This document shows positions 46,290 through 56,125 of a DNA stretch of 64,000 nucleotides, piece by piece. Source of the stretch: Bog-473 sp963763575 (GTDB lineage Bacteria; Actinomycetota; Acidimicrobiia; Acidimicrobiales; RAAP-2); the NCBI GenBank assembly GCA_963763575.1, contig CAVXPD010000002.1:1-64000 (forward strand), written 5' to 3'. The first letter of the stretch is position 1. Every line of letters starts with the position of its first letter. The notes under the pieces were generated by a model. That model was not told the DNA's origin. It did not search any database and was given only the letters and a program-made list of their open reading frames with translations. The translations under genes were made by a program, and so were the position numbers.

Positions 46290-46453
46290 AGTCTCATCAT
46301 CGGCCACGGCAGGTTGGAACACAACGGCGAAGGGCATCTTGCCGTCATTTCAGGTCGTGCATTACTTCCTCCATCAGCGGCCCGTTAGAGAAGCCCATGA
46401 GGTGTTCCTGCCCCATGAATTTGGCTAGGTACATGGAGTGGAAGGATGGAGGA

Positions 46454-46867
46454 ATGTCGGATTCCCGCGTGACGGTGGCCAGAGACTTTTTTCAGAAGGT
46501 ATTTGGAGGCGATGTTTCCGCCGCCTGCCATCTCCTCGATCCTCAGGTTGTGGAGGTCGTACCCGGAACCCACGTATCCGCGGGCGTCTTTCAGGGAGTT
46601 CAGGCTGTTGCGGAACACCTTTCTAACTTTCTCCAGCTCGCCGAAGATCCAATCGATGTCCTGCAGTGGGAGGATTGGATGGCTGGGGTCGACAATGTCG
46701 CCGGTCTTGCGAACATTCATCTGCAGCGCGAAGGGCAACTACTCGATTTCCGGGCCATTTTCCTCCTCTCGGTGACCGGAGACGACGGACGACTTCGGAT
46801 CTCGAGGATTGAGTCGTTTTTCAGCGATCAAGCAGCCCTTGATCGCTTCTTCTCAGTGGAGCGATAG
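46454..46867 (+). CDS. SnoaL-like (NTF2 fold) protein
   Basis: The 137-residue protein starts at ATG 46454 after GGATGGAGGA. The sequence VARDFFQKVFGGDVSAACHL, GVQAVAEHLSNFLQLAEDP and the strands ending RISRIESFFSDQAALDRFF fit the cone-shaped NTF2-like fold of SnoaL cyclases and isomerases. Catalytic residues cannot be assigned. The GH15 gene follows after 39 bases. Confidence 0.72.
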   Translation: MSDSRVTVARDFFQKVFGGDVSAACHLLDPQVVEVVPGTHVSAGVFQGVQAVAEHLSNFLQLAEDPIDVLQWEDWMAGVDNVAGLANIHLQREGQLLDFRAIFLLSVTGDDGRLRISRIESFFSDQAALDRFFSVER

Positions 46868-46905
46868 CTGCGCCGATCCAGGAGCTGGACTCCAGAGGAG
46901 GAACA

Positions 46906-48747
46906 ATGCCCTCAAAGATCGAGGACTACGCCATCATCGGCGACACGAAAACGGTCGCCCTCGTCGACCTCACCGGATCCATCGACTGGTGGTGCGCGCC
47001 GCGACTCGACTCGGGCGCCGCCTTCGCGGCGCTGCTCGGTGATGCCGGCAACGGACGGTGGCTGATCGCTCCGAAGGGCGAAGTCACCAAGGTCACCCGT
47101 CAATACGAACAGGAAACCTTGATTCTCGAGACGATCTTCGAGACGTCGACGGGTTCGGTGTCGGTGTGTGACTTCATGCCGCCGTACGACGGTCACTCGA
47201 TGATCCACCGCATCGTCGAGGGCCAAAGTGGCACCGTCGAGATGCAGATGGAGCTAATCGTGCGCTACGAGTCCGGCTCGATCACGCCCTGGGCCACCGC
47301 GACGGGTGACGGCCTCGTCCTCGTCGCCGCACGCGACGGCCTCCGCCTGCACAGCCCCGTTCGTCTCGTTGGCAAGGGCAACACCACCATTGCCTCCTTC
47401 TCCGTGTCGCCGGATATCCGCCGCAACTTCTCGCTCACCTGGTTCCCCTCTGAGACCCACGCCCCGCTCCCATTCGACAGCCTCGCGTCCCGCAACCACA
47501 CACGCCACTATTGGCAGGCTTGGGTCGGACGCTGCACCTACAACGGGCGAGCGCGCGACATGGTCGTGCGCTCGCTCATCACCTTGAAGGCCCTCACCTA
47601 CGAGCCCAGTGGCGCCGTGTGCGCGGCGGCGACGACCTCGCTCCCCGAGACCATCGGGGGGAACCGGAACTGGGACTACCGCTTTTCATGGCTCCGGGAC
47701 TCGACCTTCACCCTCCACGCCCTCTTGCTCTCTGGGTACACGGAGGAGGCAGCGGCGTGGGCGCAGTGGCTCCGCCGCGCCGTCGCTGGGAACCCCGGCG
47801 AGATGCAGATCATGTACGGCGTCGACGGAGAACGCCGTCTCGCGGAGTTCGAGCTCGACCATCTAGCAGGCTACGAGCGTTCAGCTCCCGTCCGTATCGG
47901 CAACGAAGCAGCGAACCAGCTCCAGCTCGACGTCTACGGCGAGGTCCTCGACTCAGCCATCACCTACGGGCGGGGCCCCGTCCCCCAAGAGTCCAACATA
48001 TCGCCGGGTTTGATCATGGGAATTCTCGACCACCTCGAGACGATCTGGAGCGAGCCCGACAACGGGATTTGGGAGGTCCGCGGCCCGCGACGACATTTCA
48101 CCCATTCGAAGATGATGGCCTGGGTGGCCTTCGACCGCGCCGTCGCGCTAGGGGAGGACGGAAACTTGCCGAAAGGATCGATGGACCATTGGCGGCAATT
48201 GCGTGACGAAATCCACGCAGAGGTCTGCGAGAAGGGGTTCGACCCTGAGCTCAACTCGTTCACCCAGTACTACGGTTCGAAGCTGCTCGACGCGAGCCTG
48301 CTGATGCTCGCACCAGTCGGCTTCCTGCCCCCCGATGACCCGCGCGTCGTCGGCACCGTGGAGGCGATCCAGAAGGGGCTCGTAACCGACGGCTTCGTCC
48401 GCCGGTACCAGACCGACACCGACGAGGACGTCGACGGCCTGAATGGGACCGAGGGCGCCTTCTTGATGACGACCTTCTGGCTCGCTGACAACCTCACGCT
48501 GCTCGGACGCCACGATGAAGCACAGGAGATCTTCGATCGGCTCTGTGCGATCTGCAACGACGTCGGTCTCCTCTCCGAGGAGTACGACCCGAAGGCCGAT
48601 CGATTCCTCGGGAACTTTCCCCAGGCCTTCTCACACGTAGCACTGATAATCACCGCCGCCAACCTCTCGATGGGCGAGCACGGTCCCTCGGCCATGCGCA
48701 GTCGACGTTACGACTCGCCCCGACGTCGGGGCGCACCTGCGGGCTGA
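46906..48747 (+). CDS. Glycoside hydrolase family 15 protein
   Basis: The 613-residue protein starts after GAGGAACA. It has the bacterial GH15 N-terminal beta domain (YAIIGDTKTVALVDLTGSID) and an alpha/alpha barrel with GGNRNWDYRFSWLRDSTFTL, the general-acid Glu region DNGIWEVRGPRRHFTHSKMM, and the general-base Glu in LLSEEYDP. Such enzymes hydrolyse trehalose or alpha-glucans. Cytoplasmic; no signal peptide. Length is typical for the family. Confidence 0.9.
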   Translation: MPSKIEDYAIIGDTKTVALVDLTGSIDWWCAPRLDSGAAFAALLGDAGNGRWLIAPKGEVTKVTRQYEQETLILETIFETSTGSVSVCDFMPPYDGHSMIHRIVEGQSGTVEMQMELIVRYESGSITPWATATGDGLVLVAARDGLRLHSPVRLVGKGNTTIASFSVSPDIRRNFSLTWFPSETHAPLPFDSLASRNHTRHYWQAWVGRCTYNGRARDMVVRSLITLKALTYEPSGAVCAAATTSLPETIGGNRNWDYRFSWLRDSTFTLHALLLSGYTEEAAAWAQWLRRAVAGNPGEMQIMYGVDGERRLAEFELDHLAGYERSAPVRIGNEAANQLQLDVYGEVLDSAITYGRGPVPQESNISPGLIMGILDHLETIWSEPDNGIWEVRGPRRHFTHSKMMAWVAFDRAVALGEDGNLPKGSMDHWRQLRDEIHAEVCEKGFDPELNSFTQYYGSKLLDASLLMLAPVGFLPPDDPRVVGTVEAIQKGLVTDGFVRRYQTDTDEDVDGLNGTEGAFLMTTFWLADNLTLLGRHDEAQEIFDRLCAICNDVGLLSEEYDPKADRFLGNFPQAFSHVALIITAANLSMGEHGPSAMRSRRYDSPRRRGAPAG

Positions 48748-48872
48748 TCAACGACGCCATGCGGACGCTCAGGCATTCGACCTTTAGGATGCCGGAGATG
48801 CCTGCCGGTAGTTTGTATCGGGCTCGCGTCGGCGCCGGATCGTCCTCACCTTCTGTGAGCTGAGAGTCTCGG

Positions 48873-49991
48873 GTGGGTGACAACCGACCGGAACGCTCCG
48901 GGCCAGCAAAGGGCTCCCTCAGTCGGACGTTGCCAACTCCCCGAGCCTTCCGGCCTTCCGGGCTCCACCGAATCACCGCACGACCCGACAAGTGGGTCGA
49001 CGAGGCCGGCCGTTCAGTTGACGACCCGGTTGTCGTCGATCGATTGCGGCGGCTAGCGATTCCTCCCGCGTGGGTAGACGTCTGGGCGTCCGTCGACGCC
49101 AATGCGGCAGTGCAGGCGACAGGCGTCGACCAGCGCGGTCGGACGCAGTACCGCTACTCTCCAGCAGCCCAACATCTTGCCAGCGACTACAAGTTCGCGC
49201 GGATGACACTGTTCGCTGCAGCCATTCCTTCGCTACGTCTTCAGGTTACGCGCGACGTCGCTGGATATCGCCAGGATCCACTCGGCGCACGTGTCGTGAC
49301 CGCCACCATCGTCAGGCTTTTGGACCGGGGGATGCTCCGCGTTGGTAATGACCGATACGCCCGAGACAATCACACCTATGGCCTTACAACGCTTCGGAGG
49401 AGCCATGTCGACACGCGCGGTTCGAACATCACGTTCCATTTCATCGGCAAGGAACATCTCCCTCACACCGTCACGGTTCACGACCAGGTGACGGCCAAAG
49501 TTGTGAAGGCGCTCATAAGTGCGGCACGCGACGATGCGCAGCCGATTTTTGCTGTAAGGGGTGAACACGGGATCCATCACGTGACGAGTGCCGCAGTAAA
49601 CGCCTACCTTCATGCGCACACCCAAGCGCCAGCGAGCGCCAAGGTGTTCCGCACTTGGGGCGCTACGGTTGCAGCAGTTGCGGTTCTTGCGGGAGCAGAA
49701 CCTCCGGCGAACGTGTCGGCGAGGTCGCGGGAGCGCCTCGCCATCGGAGCTGCGGCGACTTTGCTGGGCGACACGCCTACCGTCACCAGGTCTTCGTATA
49801 TCCATCCCGCCTGGATCAACGTTGGCGGCTCTGACCTGGTAGTTGCTGCCGTCGCCGAGGCCTCCCATCGCGTCGGCACAGGGGCAGTGGCAAACCTTTT
49901 TAGCGACCCAGGGCTCCAGGCAGCAGTCCTTTCTGGAATCAACGATGCGACCTCGGAAGTTGTCGCTCGAGACGAGGATGGGAGTTCCTGA
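48873..49991 (+). CDS. DNA topoisomerase IB
   Basis: The 372-residue protein starts at GTG 48873. It has the poxvirus-like topoisomerase IB layout: GLHRITARPDKWVDEAGRSV, IPPAWVDVWASVDANAAVQA, the Arg/Lys region VGNDRYARDNHTYGLTTLRR, FHFIGKE, and the active-site Tyr in TRSSYIHPAWIN (about residue 310). It relaxes supercoils by nicking one strand through a 3'-phosphotyrosine. The short bacterial form is common in soil actinobacteria. Confidence 0.9.
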   Translation: MGDNRPERSGPAKGSLSRTLPTPRAFRPSGLHRITARPDKWVDEAGRSVDDPVVVDRLRRLAIPPAWVDVWASVDANAAVQATGVDQRGRTQYRYSPAAQHLASDYKFARMTLFAAAIPSLRLQVTRDVAGYRQDPLGARVVTATIVRLLDRGMLRVGNDRYARDNHTYGLTTLRRSHVDTRGSNITFHFIGKEHLPHTVTVHDQVTAKVVKALISAARDDAQPIFAVRGEHGIHHVTSAAVNAYLHAHTQAPASAKVFRTWGATVAAVAVLAGAEPPANVSARSRERLAIGAAATLLGDTPTVTRSSYIHPAWINVGGSDLVVAAVAEASHRVGTGAVANLFSDPGLQAAVLSGINDATSEVVARDEDGSS

Positions 49992-50137
49992 ACGATGAAG
50001 CGCTCTCCTGGGTCATCGTGACAATTGCTGGCCTACGGCGTTGGTGAGCCCGGCAACGCGGTTGGTGGTGAACGGCGGAGGGATCGAGCAACAGCTGATC
50101 CAGTTCGCCGCCGATAACCGATGCTCTATCTGCCCGT

Positions 50138-50932
50138 TCAGGGCCTCCTCGGCTGCCAGCCGACCTCTCGCAGGAAGGCCTGGGTTTTGACCACGCGGCC
50201 TGTAAGCGTCTTCGGATCCCCCTTGCACAGGAGGAACGCCGTTTCCGTGATCAACTCGATGTCCTCAGTGTCCGCCTTTGCCAACTCGAGCGTACCGGCC
50301 CCCGGAGTCGCCACGGGATTCGTCGGAGCAGCGGCGTTCACGGCGATGCCGTCGTCGTAGAGCTCCGCGGCCAAGCTGAGCGTGAGGCGATTGAGCGCGG
50401 CCTTGCACGTCCCGTACATGCCGAAGCCCGCCCCTCGGTCGAAGTCGGAGAACGGCGGGCCTGCAATGAGGTCGCCAGCCACCGATGTCAGGTTCAACAC
50501 CCAGCCGCAGCCACGCTCACGCATGCCAGGCAGCGCCAGCTGGGTGAGGTGGAGCGGCGCCAACAGGTGCATCTCGACCATCAACAGCGCTCGACGCTCG
50601 GGGAACCCCTCTAAGGGACGCAGGAAGGTCACAGCAGCGTTGTTGACCAGGACTTCGGGCGGGCCCACCTGGGCGACGACCTCCGCGAACAAGCGCTCTC
50701 GGTCCTCAGGTTGGGACAGATCTGCTTGGATCGCGGCCACACAGCCGCCGGCCTGTTCGATCTCCTCGCGCGTCTCGCATAGCGATCCGACGTACTTCGG
50801 GTCCGGGTCCATCGTGCGTGCTGTGATTGCGACGGTTGCGCCCTCGCGCGCCAAACGTTGGGCGATCGCTTTGCCGAGACCCCGGCTGCCGCCAGTCACT
50901 AGCGCGATACGGCCTTCATAATCCCTGGCCAC
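50138..50932 (-). CDS. SDR-family oxidoreductase
   Basis: The 264-residue protein starts at a GTG. It shows GRIALVTGGSRGLGKAIAQR, VNNAAVTFLRPLEGF, the Ser in VLNLTSVAG and the pair in FGMYGTCKAALNRL (Tyr and Lys of YxxxK), a complete classical SDR. It resembles SDRs of steroid and lipid catabolism. It diverges from the phosphotransferase-thiolase-crotonase operon. Confidence 0.88.
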   Translation of the reverse strand: MARDYEGRIALVTGGSRGLGKAIAQRLAREGATVAITARTMDPDPKYVGSLCETREEIEQAGGCVAAIQADLSQPEDRERLFAEVVAQVGPPEVLVNNAAVTFLRPLEGFPERRALLMVEMHLLAPLHLTQLALPGMRERGCGWVLNLTSVAGDLIAGPPFSDFDRGAGFGMYGTCKAALNRLTLSLAAELYDDGIAVNAAAPTNPVATPGAGTLELAKADTEDIELITETAFLLCKGDPKTLTGRVVKTQAFLREVGWQPRRP

Positions 50933-50970
50933 GGGCGCCCTCCCTGTCAGTTTTCGCCGATACTAAGGCA

Positions 50971-51939
50971 ATGCCCGAATTTGGTCTCGACCTGCTCAGG
51001 GTTCGATTGCGCGAAGCCGGTGTCGCGGATCTGCGGCCTCTATCAGGAGGAGCATCGAGCTTGACCTACGCGGGTGCCGTGGGAGGCCGCCCGGTCGTCG
51101 TCAAGGTGGCGCCGCCCGGGCTTCCGCCCAATTTGAACCGAGACGTCCTGCGCCAGGCTCGGATGATTCGGGCTCTGGGCCCCACGCTGGTGCCGGTCCC
51201 CGAGGTGTTGTGGGAGGACGCCGGTGAACCACCCGATGTGCCGCCGCTGTTCGTGATGTCGTCGGTCGAGGGGACATCGGTGGAACCGCTCTTCGACATG
51301 AAGGTCGATGCGGGGTTGCCGGTGATGGCTCAGCGTCAACGTAACGCGGCACGCACCATGGCCGAGCTGCACCGAGTGGAGATTCGATCGCTGATGGTCG
51401 GTGACGTGCCCGTCACGGGGCCCGAGGACGAGGTGGATCGCTGGTCCCGTACGCTGGAAACGGTCGACACCGTCCTCGTGGTCGGTTGGGAACAGGTTTC
51501 CGAAGCTCTGCGGGCATCGGTGCCCGCTCCTCTCCCTCCAGCCGTCGTGCACGGCGATTTCCGGCTCGGGAACCTCCTCGCTGTGGACGCGCGCATCACC
51601 GCTGTCGTTGACTGGGAGATCTGGTCGATCGGCGATCCCCGCATCGACGTTGGCTGGTTCTTGCTCAATGGAGATCCCGACACGTATCGGCGTCAGACCC
51701 CCTACGCACGCTCGATGCCAGCGAGGGCAGAACTCGCGGCGGTGTACGCCGACTTGTTCGGAGCCAACCTGCCAAACCTCCAGTGGTTCGAGGCGCTCGC
51801 TGCCTTCAAGTCCGTTGCGACGTGGTCGCTCATTGTGAAGCACAACCGCCGGAGATCGTCGCCCGATGCGGACATCGAGTCGCTCGTTCCCGTGCTTTCG
51901 CGCCTCCTTCTTCGAGCCCAGACCGGGGTGGGCAGATGA
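50971..51939 (+). CDS. Phosphotransferase family protein (APH/ACAD10-like kinase)
   Basis: The 322-residue protein has the aminoglycoside-phosphotransferase fold: LRPLSGGASSLTYAGAVGG, VVVKVAPPG (ATP-binding Lys), the catalytic loop VVHGDFRLGNLLAVDARI (Asp) and VVDWEIWSIGDPRIDVGWF (metal Asp). Members near acyl-CoA genes are thought to phosphorylate hydroxyacyl-CoAs or lipids rather than antibiotics. It is the first gene of a plus-strand operon with thiolase and enoyl-CoA hydratase. Confidence 0.87.
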   Translation: MPEFGLDLLRVRLREAGVADLRPLSGGASSLTYAGAVGGRPVVVKVAPPGLPPNLNRDVLRQARMIRALGPTLVPVPEVLWEDAGEPPDVPPLFVMSSVEGTSVEPLFDMKVDAGLPVMAQRQRNAARTMAELHRVEIRSLMVGDVPVTGPEDEVDRWSRTLETVDTVLVVGWEQVSEALRASVPAPLPPAVVHGDFRLGNLLAVDARITAVVDWEIWSIGDPRIDVGWFLLNGDPDTYRRQTPYARSMPARAELAAVYADLFGANLPNLQWFEALAAFKSVATWSLIVKHNRRRSSPDADIESLVPVLSRLLLRAQTGVGR

Positions 51940-52073
51940 CTGCTGGGCTGGATCGGTCGGGATCCCGTCCGTTCGTCGAGTCGCTCATGATTGCTTTTGT
52001 GAGCTTGCCGGTGATAACTCTGAGGTCGTGCGCAAGAGCCACCCTGTCACTCCTCGGTGTGAGCGCTCGGCCG

Positions 52074-53306
52074 ATGGGTGACGCATGGATTGTCGACGCA
52101 GTTCGGACACCGCGGGGCAGAGGTCGTCCCGGCGGTGCCCTTCACGGCATCCATCCTCAAGCGCTGTTCGGTCAGTGCCTTCAGGCATTGGCGTCGCGAA
52201 CTGGCTTCGACCCGGCCGAGGTCGAAGACGTCATCGCCGGCAACGGGATCCTTTCGGGTGATCACGGCGACGACATCGCCCGGCTCTCCTCGCTCTTGAT
52301 CGGCTGGCCCGAGACGGTGCCGGGCATGACGCTGAACCGGTTCTGTGGTTCCGGTCAGCAGGCCGTGACCGTGGCCGCCATGGGGATCGGCAGCGGCGCC
52401 CAGGACCTGGTGGTCGCGGGCGGAGTGGAGTCGATGTCCCGATGGGACGTCGCTGTGGGTGCCTCGACCATCGACGGCTCCAACCCGGCGCTGCGTGCCG
52501 TGGTACCTACGGTCCCCCAGGGCATCTCAGCCGACCTGATCGCGACGCTCGAAGGGTTCAGTCGTGCCGATGTCGACGCCTTCGCGGTCGAGAGCCAGCG
52601 CCGCACTTGCGTGGCGATGGCAGAGGGGCGCTTCGACCGCTCAATCATCCCGATTCGTGACGAGATTGGCGAAGTGGTATTGGACCACGACGAGCACCCA
52701 CGGCCGAACACGACGCTATCGGCGCTGGCCAAACTGAGCCCGGCCTTCGCAGAGACGGGGGCGACGGGGCACGCGGAGGGGGACACCTGCAGCTTCGACG
52801 AGGTCTGCGTCTACCGCTATCCGCACGTCGACCACATTGAGCACGTCCACCACGCGGGCAACTCCTCGGGTGTGGTGGACGGTGCCGGGGCCACCGTGAT
52901 CGCTTCGGACGCGTGGGTACGAACCCGCGCGGTCTCACCCCGCGCTCGCATCAGGGCGACGGCGGCGGTGGGTGCTGAGCCTGTGATCATGCTCACCGCT
53001 CCCGGGCCGGCGGCCGAACGCTGCTTGCAGAAGGCCGGTATGAGGTCTGGGGACATCGACCTGTGGGAGATCAACGAGGCCTTCGCGGCTGTGCCGCTCA
53101 AGGCGATGCGAGACCTCGATCTCGACCCGGCTGCAGTGAACGTAAACGGCGGCGCCATCGCTCTCGGCCACCCGATCGGCGCAACGGGCGCCATGCTCCT
53201 GTCCACGATCCTCGACGAGCTGGAACGGCGCGACCTCACCGCGGGTCTGGTAACCATGTGCACCGGAGGGGGCATGGGAACGGCGACAATCGTCGAACGA
53301 GTCTGA
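52074..53306 (+). CDS. Thiolase family protein (acetyl-CoA acetyltransferase)
   Basis: The 410-residue protein starts at ATG 52074 (MGDAWIVDAVRTPRGR). It has the nucleophilic Cys in LNRFCGSGQQAVTVAA (about residue 88), the active-site His in GGAIALGHPIGATGAM and the second Cys in VTMCTGGGMGTA. It cleaves 3-ketoacyl-CoA in beta-oxidation or joins acetyl-CoA units. The frame is open upstream into the kinase gene, but the conserved N-terminus fixes the start. The next gene begins one base after its stop. Confidence 0.92.
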   Translation: MGDAWIVDAVRTPRGRGRPGGALHGIHPQALFGQCLQALASRTGFDPAEVEDVIAGNGILSGDHGDDIARLSSLLIGWPETVPGMTLNRFCGSGQQAVTVAAMGIGSGAQDLVVAGGVESMSRWDVAVGASTIDGSNPALRAVVPTVPQGISADLIATLEGFSRADVDAFAVESQRRTCVAMAEGRFDRSIIPIRDEIGEVVLDHDEHPRPNTTLSALAKLSPAFAETGATGHAEGDTCSFDEVCVYRYPHVDHIEHVHHAGNSSGVVDGAGATVIASDAWVRTRAVSPRARIRATAAVGAEPVIMLTAPGPAAERCLQKAGMRSGDIDLWEINEAFAAVPLKAMRDLDLDPAAVNVNGGAIALGHPIGATGAMLLSTILDELERRDLTAGLVTMCTGGGMGTATIVERV

Positions 53307-53307
53307 C

Positions 53308-54084
53308 GTGGCCGGGACACTTGTCGTGGAGCCGGGAGGACCTGGCGTCCTCGTGATGCGCCTCAACCGCCCCGATCGGCTGAACGCGCTCAATCATGCC
53401 CTGGTGGAGGAGATCGAGGTCACCTGCGCGCGCCTCGCCGACGAACCGGAGACCCGGGTCGTACTACTCACGGGGGCTGGTAGGGGATTCTGCTCCGGTC
53501 TCGACGTAAGGGACTTCGGTCCGGGAATGCCGGACTCAAGCGCATCGGCTGGGGACCGACTGCGATTCCAAGAGCGCATGGCGGCGCTGCCACTGATGGT
53601 CAGGGCGTTGCCGCAAGCAGTGATCGCTGCCGTCAACGGCCCCTGTGTCGGAGGAGGGTTCGCCTTATGCCTTGCGGCCGATGTCCGTCTCTGCTCCACG
53701 GCGGCGTCGTTCGGCAACGCCGCCATACTGCTCGGGCTGTCCGGCGGCGAGATGGGTATGAGCTACCACCTGCCCAGGATCGTCGGAACCAGCGTGGCCG
53801 CAGACTGGATGCTGTCGGGGCGCTCGGTATCGGCCGAGGAAGCGGACCGACGCGGGCTGGTGAGCCAGCTCGTGGAGCCCGACCTCCTCGTCGCACGAGC
53901 GCTTGAGCTAGCTGATCGGATCGCCGACCTGTCGCCACTGGGGGTCCGAATGACTAAACGTGCATTACAAGTCAACACTGATGCGGCGGATCTCACTTCT
54001 GCCATGGAGCTCGAGAATCGGAACCAGGTGCTTGCGGTGGCGTCGGAGGAGTCGGCCGCTCGTCGGGCCAGGTGGTCGAGCTAG
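53308..54084 (+). CDS. Enoyl-CoA hydratase/isomerase family protein
   Basis: The 258-residue protein starts at GTG 53308. It has the crotonase oxyanion-hole regions VLLTGAGRGFCSGLDVRDFG and VNGPCVGGGFALCLAADVRL, and LLGLSGGEMGMSYHLPRIVG where the catalytic Glu usually lies. It hydrates or isomerises enoyl-CoA in fatty acid or steroid breakdown. It is the last gene of the kinase-thiolase-crotonase operon and the last before tRNA half-site B. Confidence 0.9.
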   Translation: MAGTLVVEPGGPGVLVMRLNRPDRLNALNHALVEEIEVTCARLADEPETRVVLLTGAGRGFCSGLDVRDFGPGMPDSSASAGDRLRFQERMAALPLMVRALPQAVIAAVNGPCVGGGFALCLAADVRLCSTAASFGNAAILLGLSGGEMGMSYHLPRIVGTSVAADWMLSGRSVSAEEADRRGLVSQLVEPDLLVARALELADRIADLSPLGVRMTKRALQVNTDAADLTSAMELENRNQVLAVASEESAARRARWSS

Positions 54085-54549
54085 AAGTCACGACGCACTT
54101 TCCGCACCACATCTGGTTCCCTTACTCAGTCCTTGGACTCCACTGAGAACAATCAAGTCTCCGGAGTGGTCGGTGGACGCCCGACTGGACAACCTGCGGC
54201 GCGGGGCGCGTTCGGGATGAACGGGGTCGAATGCCGTAATGGAACCTTCTACTACGGAGAAATTGAGGCGAATCGGCTGGAACGTCTATGGAAGGAGGAG
54301 GAGGTGAGAGGGCTCCAAGGAACTCGCTAGACGGATCAAGCCACCTTGCCAAGGTGGGGGTTGGCGGGTTCGAATCCCGACTTCCGCTCTCGATGGACAT
54401 GACGCCACTTCCTCTCTCTGTCTCAGCGCAATGATGTGGAGCCTGATCTTCGTTGGTGTCAATGGCCAATACCTCCTCCTTCGCCATGACAAGTCCTCTT
54501 GCCGATGTTCGGCGAAAGGGTTTGGCAGTCATTGGACGTCGGTTCGCGG
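54085..54549. other. Region around half-site B
   Basis: About 465 bases with tRNA half-site B inside. Short frames on both strands have no family-like content. Confidence 0.35.
54342..54388 (+). repeat. tRNA-Gly(GCC) 3'-half, putative attachment site B
   Basis: It contains CACCTTGCCAAGGTG, then GGCGGGTTCGAATCCCGA and CTTCCGCT. It is slightly diverged in the variable and T regions relative to site A. The 5' half of the tRNA is absent. Confidence 0.75.
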
Positions 54550-54843
54550 TCAGCTATTCGAGGTCCACTTGGTAACCCGTTCACGAGCGGCACCGACGAA
54601 AAGCTTGTGTGAACCGCGCGTGGCGCCGAAGAGTGTCTGGGTAAGAGCTAAGAACCGAAAGCACGGCAGGTTCGCCACCTCGACCACAAGCTCTCGCGAC
54701 TCCGACATGACTCTTAAGTCGACCTCTCCACGAAAGGTCAACTCAGGCCGACGGGTGCGGCTAGACAGTGGCATGACCAATTCCAGGGCGTTCTTCCTGC
54801 CCCCCGCGACGACCGCCGGCACATGAGGGCGCTGTTGCCGCAT
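54550..54843 (-). CDS. Hypothetical protein
   Basis: A 97-residue frame with fairly high third-position GC; the core LTFRGEVDLRVMSESRELVV and LPCFRFLALTQTLFGATRG looks like folded protein. It overlaps the pyrimidine-reductase start by 21 bases on the opposite strand. No family is recognised; it may be the tail of a broken gene. Confidence 0.3.
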   Translation of the reverse strand: MRQQRPHVPAVVAGGRKNALELVMPLSSRTRRPELTFRGEVDLRVMSESRELVVEVANLPCFRFLALTQTLFGATRGSHKLFVGAARERVTKWTSNS

Positions 54844-55557
54844 ACGTCAGAGGAGGTCGACCTCGTCGAGGCGTACGCGATACTTTCCGGCCCAGGAGAA
54901 CGGCCGTTTGTGCGGTGCAACATGATCTCGACTCTGGACGGGGCCATCACCATCAACGGTCGGTCCGGCCTGCTTGGTGGGCCTGCCGATCGCAGTGTCT
55001 TCCAGGTGCTGCGATCGCTGTCGGACGTCATTCTCGTCGGTGCCGGGACTGCACGGACCGAAGGCTATGGGCCGGTGGCGCTCGATGACGAGCTGCGAGC
55101 GTCACGAGCTGCCCGGGGACAACCTGATGTTCCTCCCATAGCGGTCGTCACCGGATCGGGAAACCTCGACTGGTCGGCACCCTTTTTCACCGAGGCCGAA
55201 GCGCGCCCCGTGGTCGTGACTACACGGGCCAGCGATCCCGGCGCGCGCCTGCGCGCCGAGGCGGTTGCCGACGTGGTCATTGCCGGTGACGACCGGGTCG
55301 ACCCAGCCGAGACCCTGCGCCAGTTGGGGCGCGCTGGTCATCGGTCGGTGCTGCTCGAGGGTGGCCCGGGTCTGAACGCCAACGTGGTTCATGCTGGACT
55401 GCTCGACGAGCTCTGCCTCACCCTCTCGCCCCGGCTTGTTGCGGGTGACGGGACGCGGGTCCTCGCAGGCCCCGAGCTCATGCCGCCGCTTCAACTGCGT
55501 TTGGTGCACCTTCTTGAACAGGACGGGTTCCTCTTCGCTCGGCTAGCACTGGCCTGA
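54823..55557 (+). CDS. Pyrimidine reductase family protein (RibD C-terminal domain)
   Basis: The 244-residue protein has VRCNMISTLDGAITINGRSG, VILVGAGTARTEGYGPV and HRSVLLEGGPGLNANVVHAG, the marks of the riboflavin-specific reductase fold related to dihydrofolate reductase. Stand-alone actinobacterial members may work in flavin or F420-related metabolism. No deaminase domain is present. It opens the 4.1-kb segment between half-sites B and C. Confidence 0.87.
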   Translation: MRALLPHTSEEVDLVEAYAILSGPGERPFVRCNMISTLDGAITINGRSGLLGGPADRSVFQVLRSLSDVILVGAGTARTEGYGPVALDDELRASRAARGQPDVPPIAVVTGSGNLDWSAPFFTEAEARPVVVTTRASDPGARLRAEAVADVVIAGDDRVDPAETLRQLGRAGHRSVLLEGGPGLNANVVHAGLLDELCLTLSPRLVAGDGTRVLAGPELMPPLQLRLVHLLEQDGFLFARLALA

Positions 55558-56119
55558 ACCCGCGGTGCAGCGCTGCCGTCCTTTGGAAGGCCCGGTGGGG
55601 TCAACCAAAATTTAGCGACGTGAAGGAACCGGCCCGATACCGCGTCGGTTGTACGTTGCGCATGTTCCCTTCACTTCCGATCGAACGAGATGGTCTGGCG
55701 TTTGACGTCTTGCATCGCCTTGCCATCGACTTGCGTGATCTCCGGGCTCGGGCACCTGCCCGCCAATCTCCGGACGCGGGTCCTGAACGTGGGCGACGCT
55801 TTTCGGAGGCTGACTCCGGACCTAGGCGGCATTCAGGCATCGATTCCCTCCACCCTGCCGATAGAGGGGGTCCGGTCGCTCTTCGGCCTGGCAATTGTCG
55901 GGCTCGCCAGCGATCTTGGTGACGCCTTCACCGGTGAGTGCGGTCGGGACCCGGGGCGGCTGTGCAGCTGCCCGGCGTGAAGCCCACGGCGAACCCCACG
56001 GATGGGCCCTAGGGCGGCGAATGCCGGGATCTTCCGGGGCGCAATCTCGGTGCTCTTGACTGACGGCTACGAGCGGTCACCTTCGACTACCTGACCCCCT
56101 AACCCGGACCGAGCAGACT
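55558..56119. other. Region without a recognisable gene
   Basis: About 560 bases. A frame at 55690-55980 (containing SLFGLAIVGLASDLGDAFTG) is protein-like but matches nothing I know and has no good start signal. Possibly a decayed gene. Confidence 0.35.
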
Positions 56120-56125
56120 GTGGCC

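Noticed and set aside
46854..48747. Biosynthetic gene cluster around the GH15 and topoisomerase genes
   Set aside because: No synthase or tailoring genes; these are ordinary single genes.
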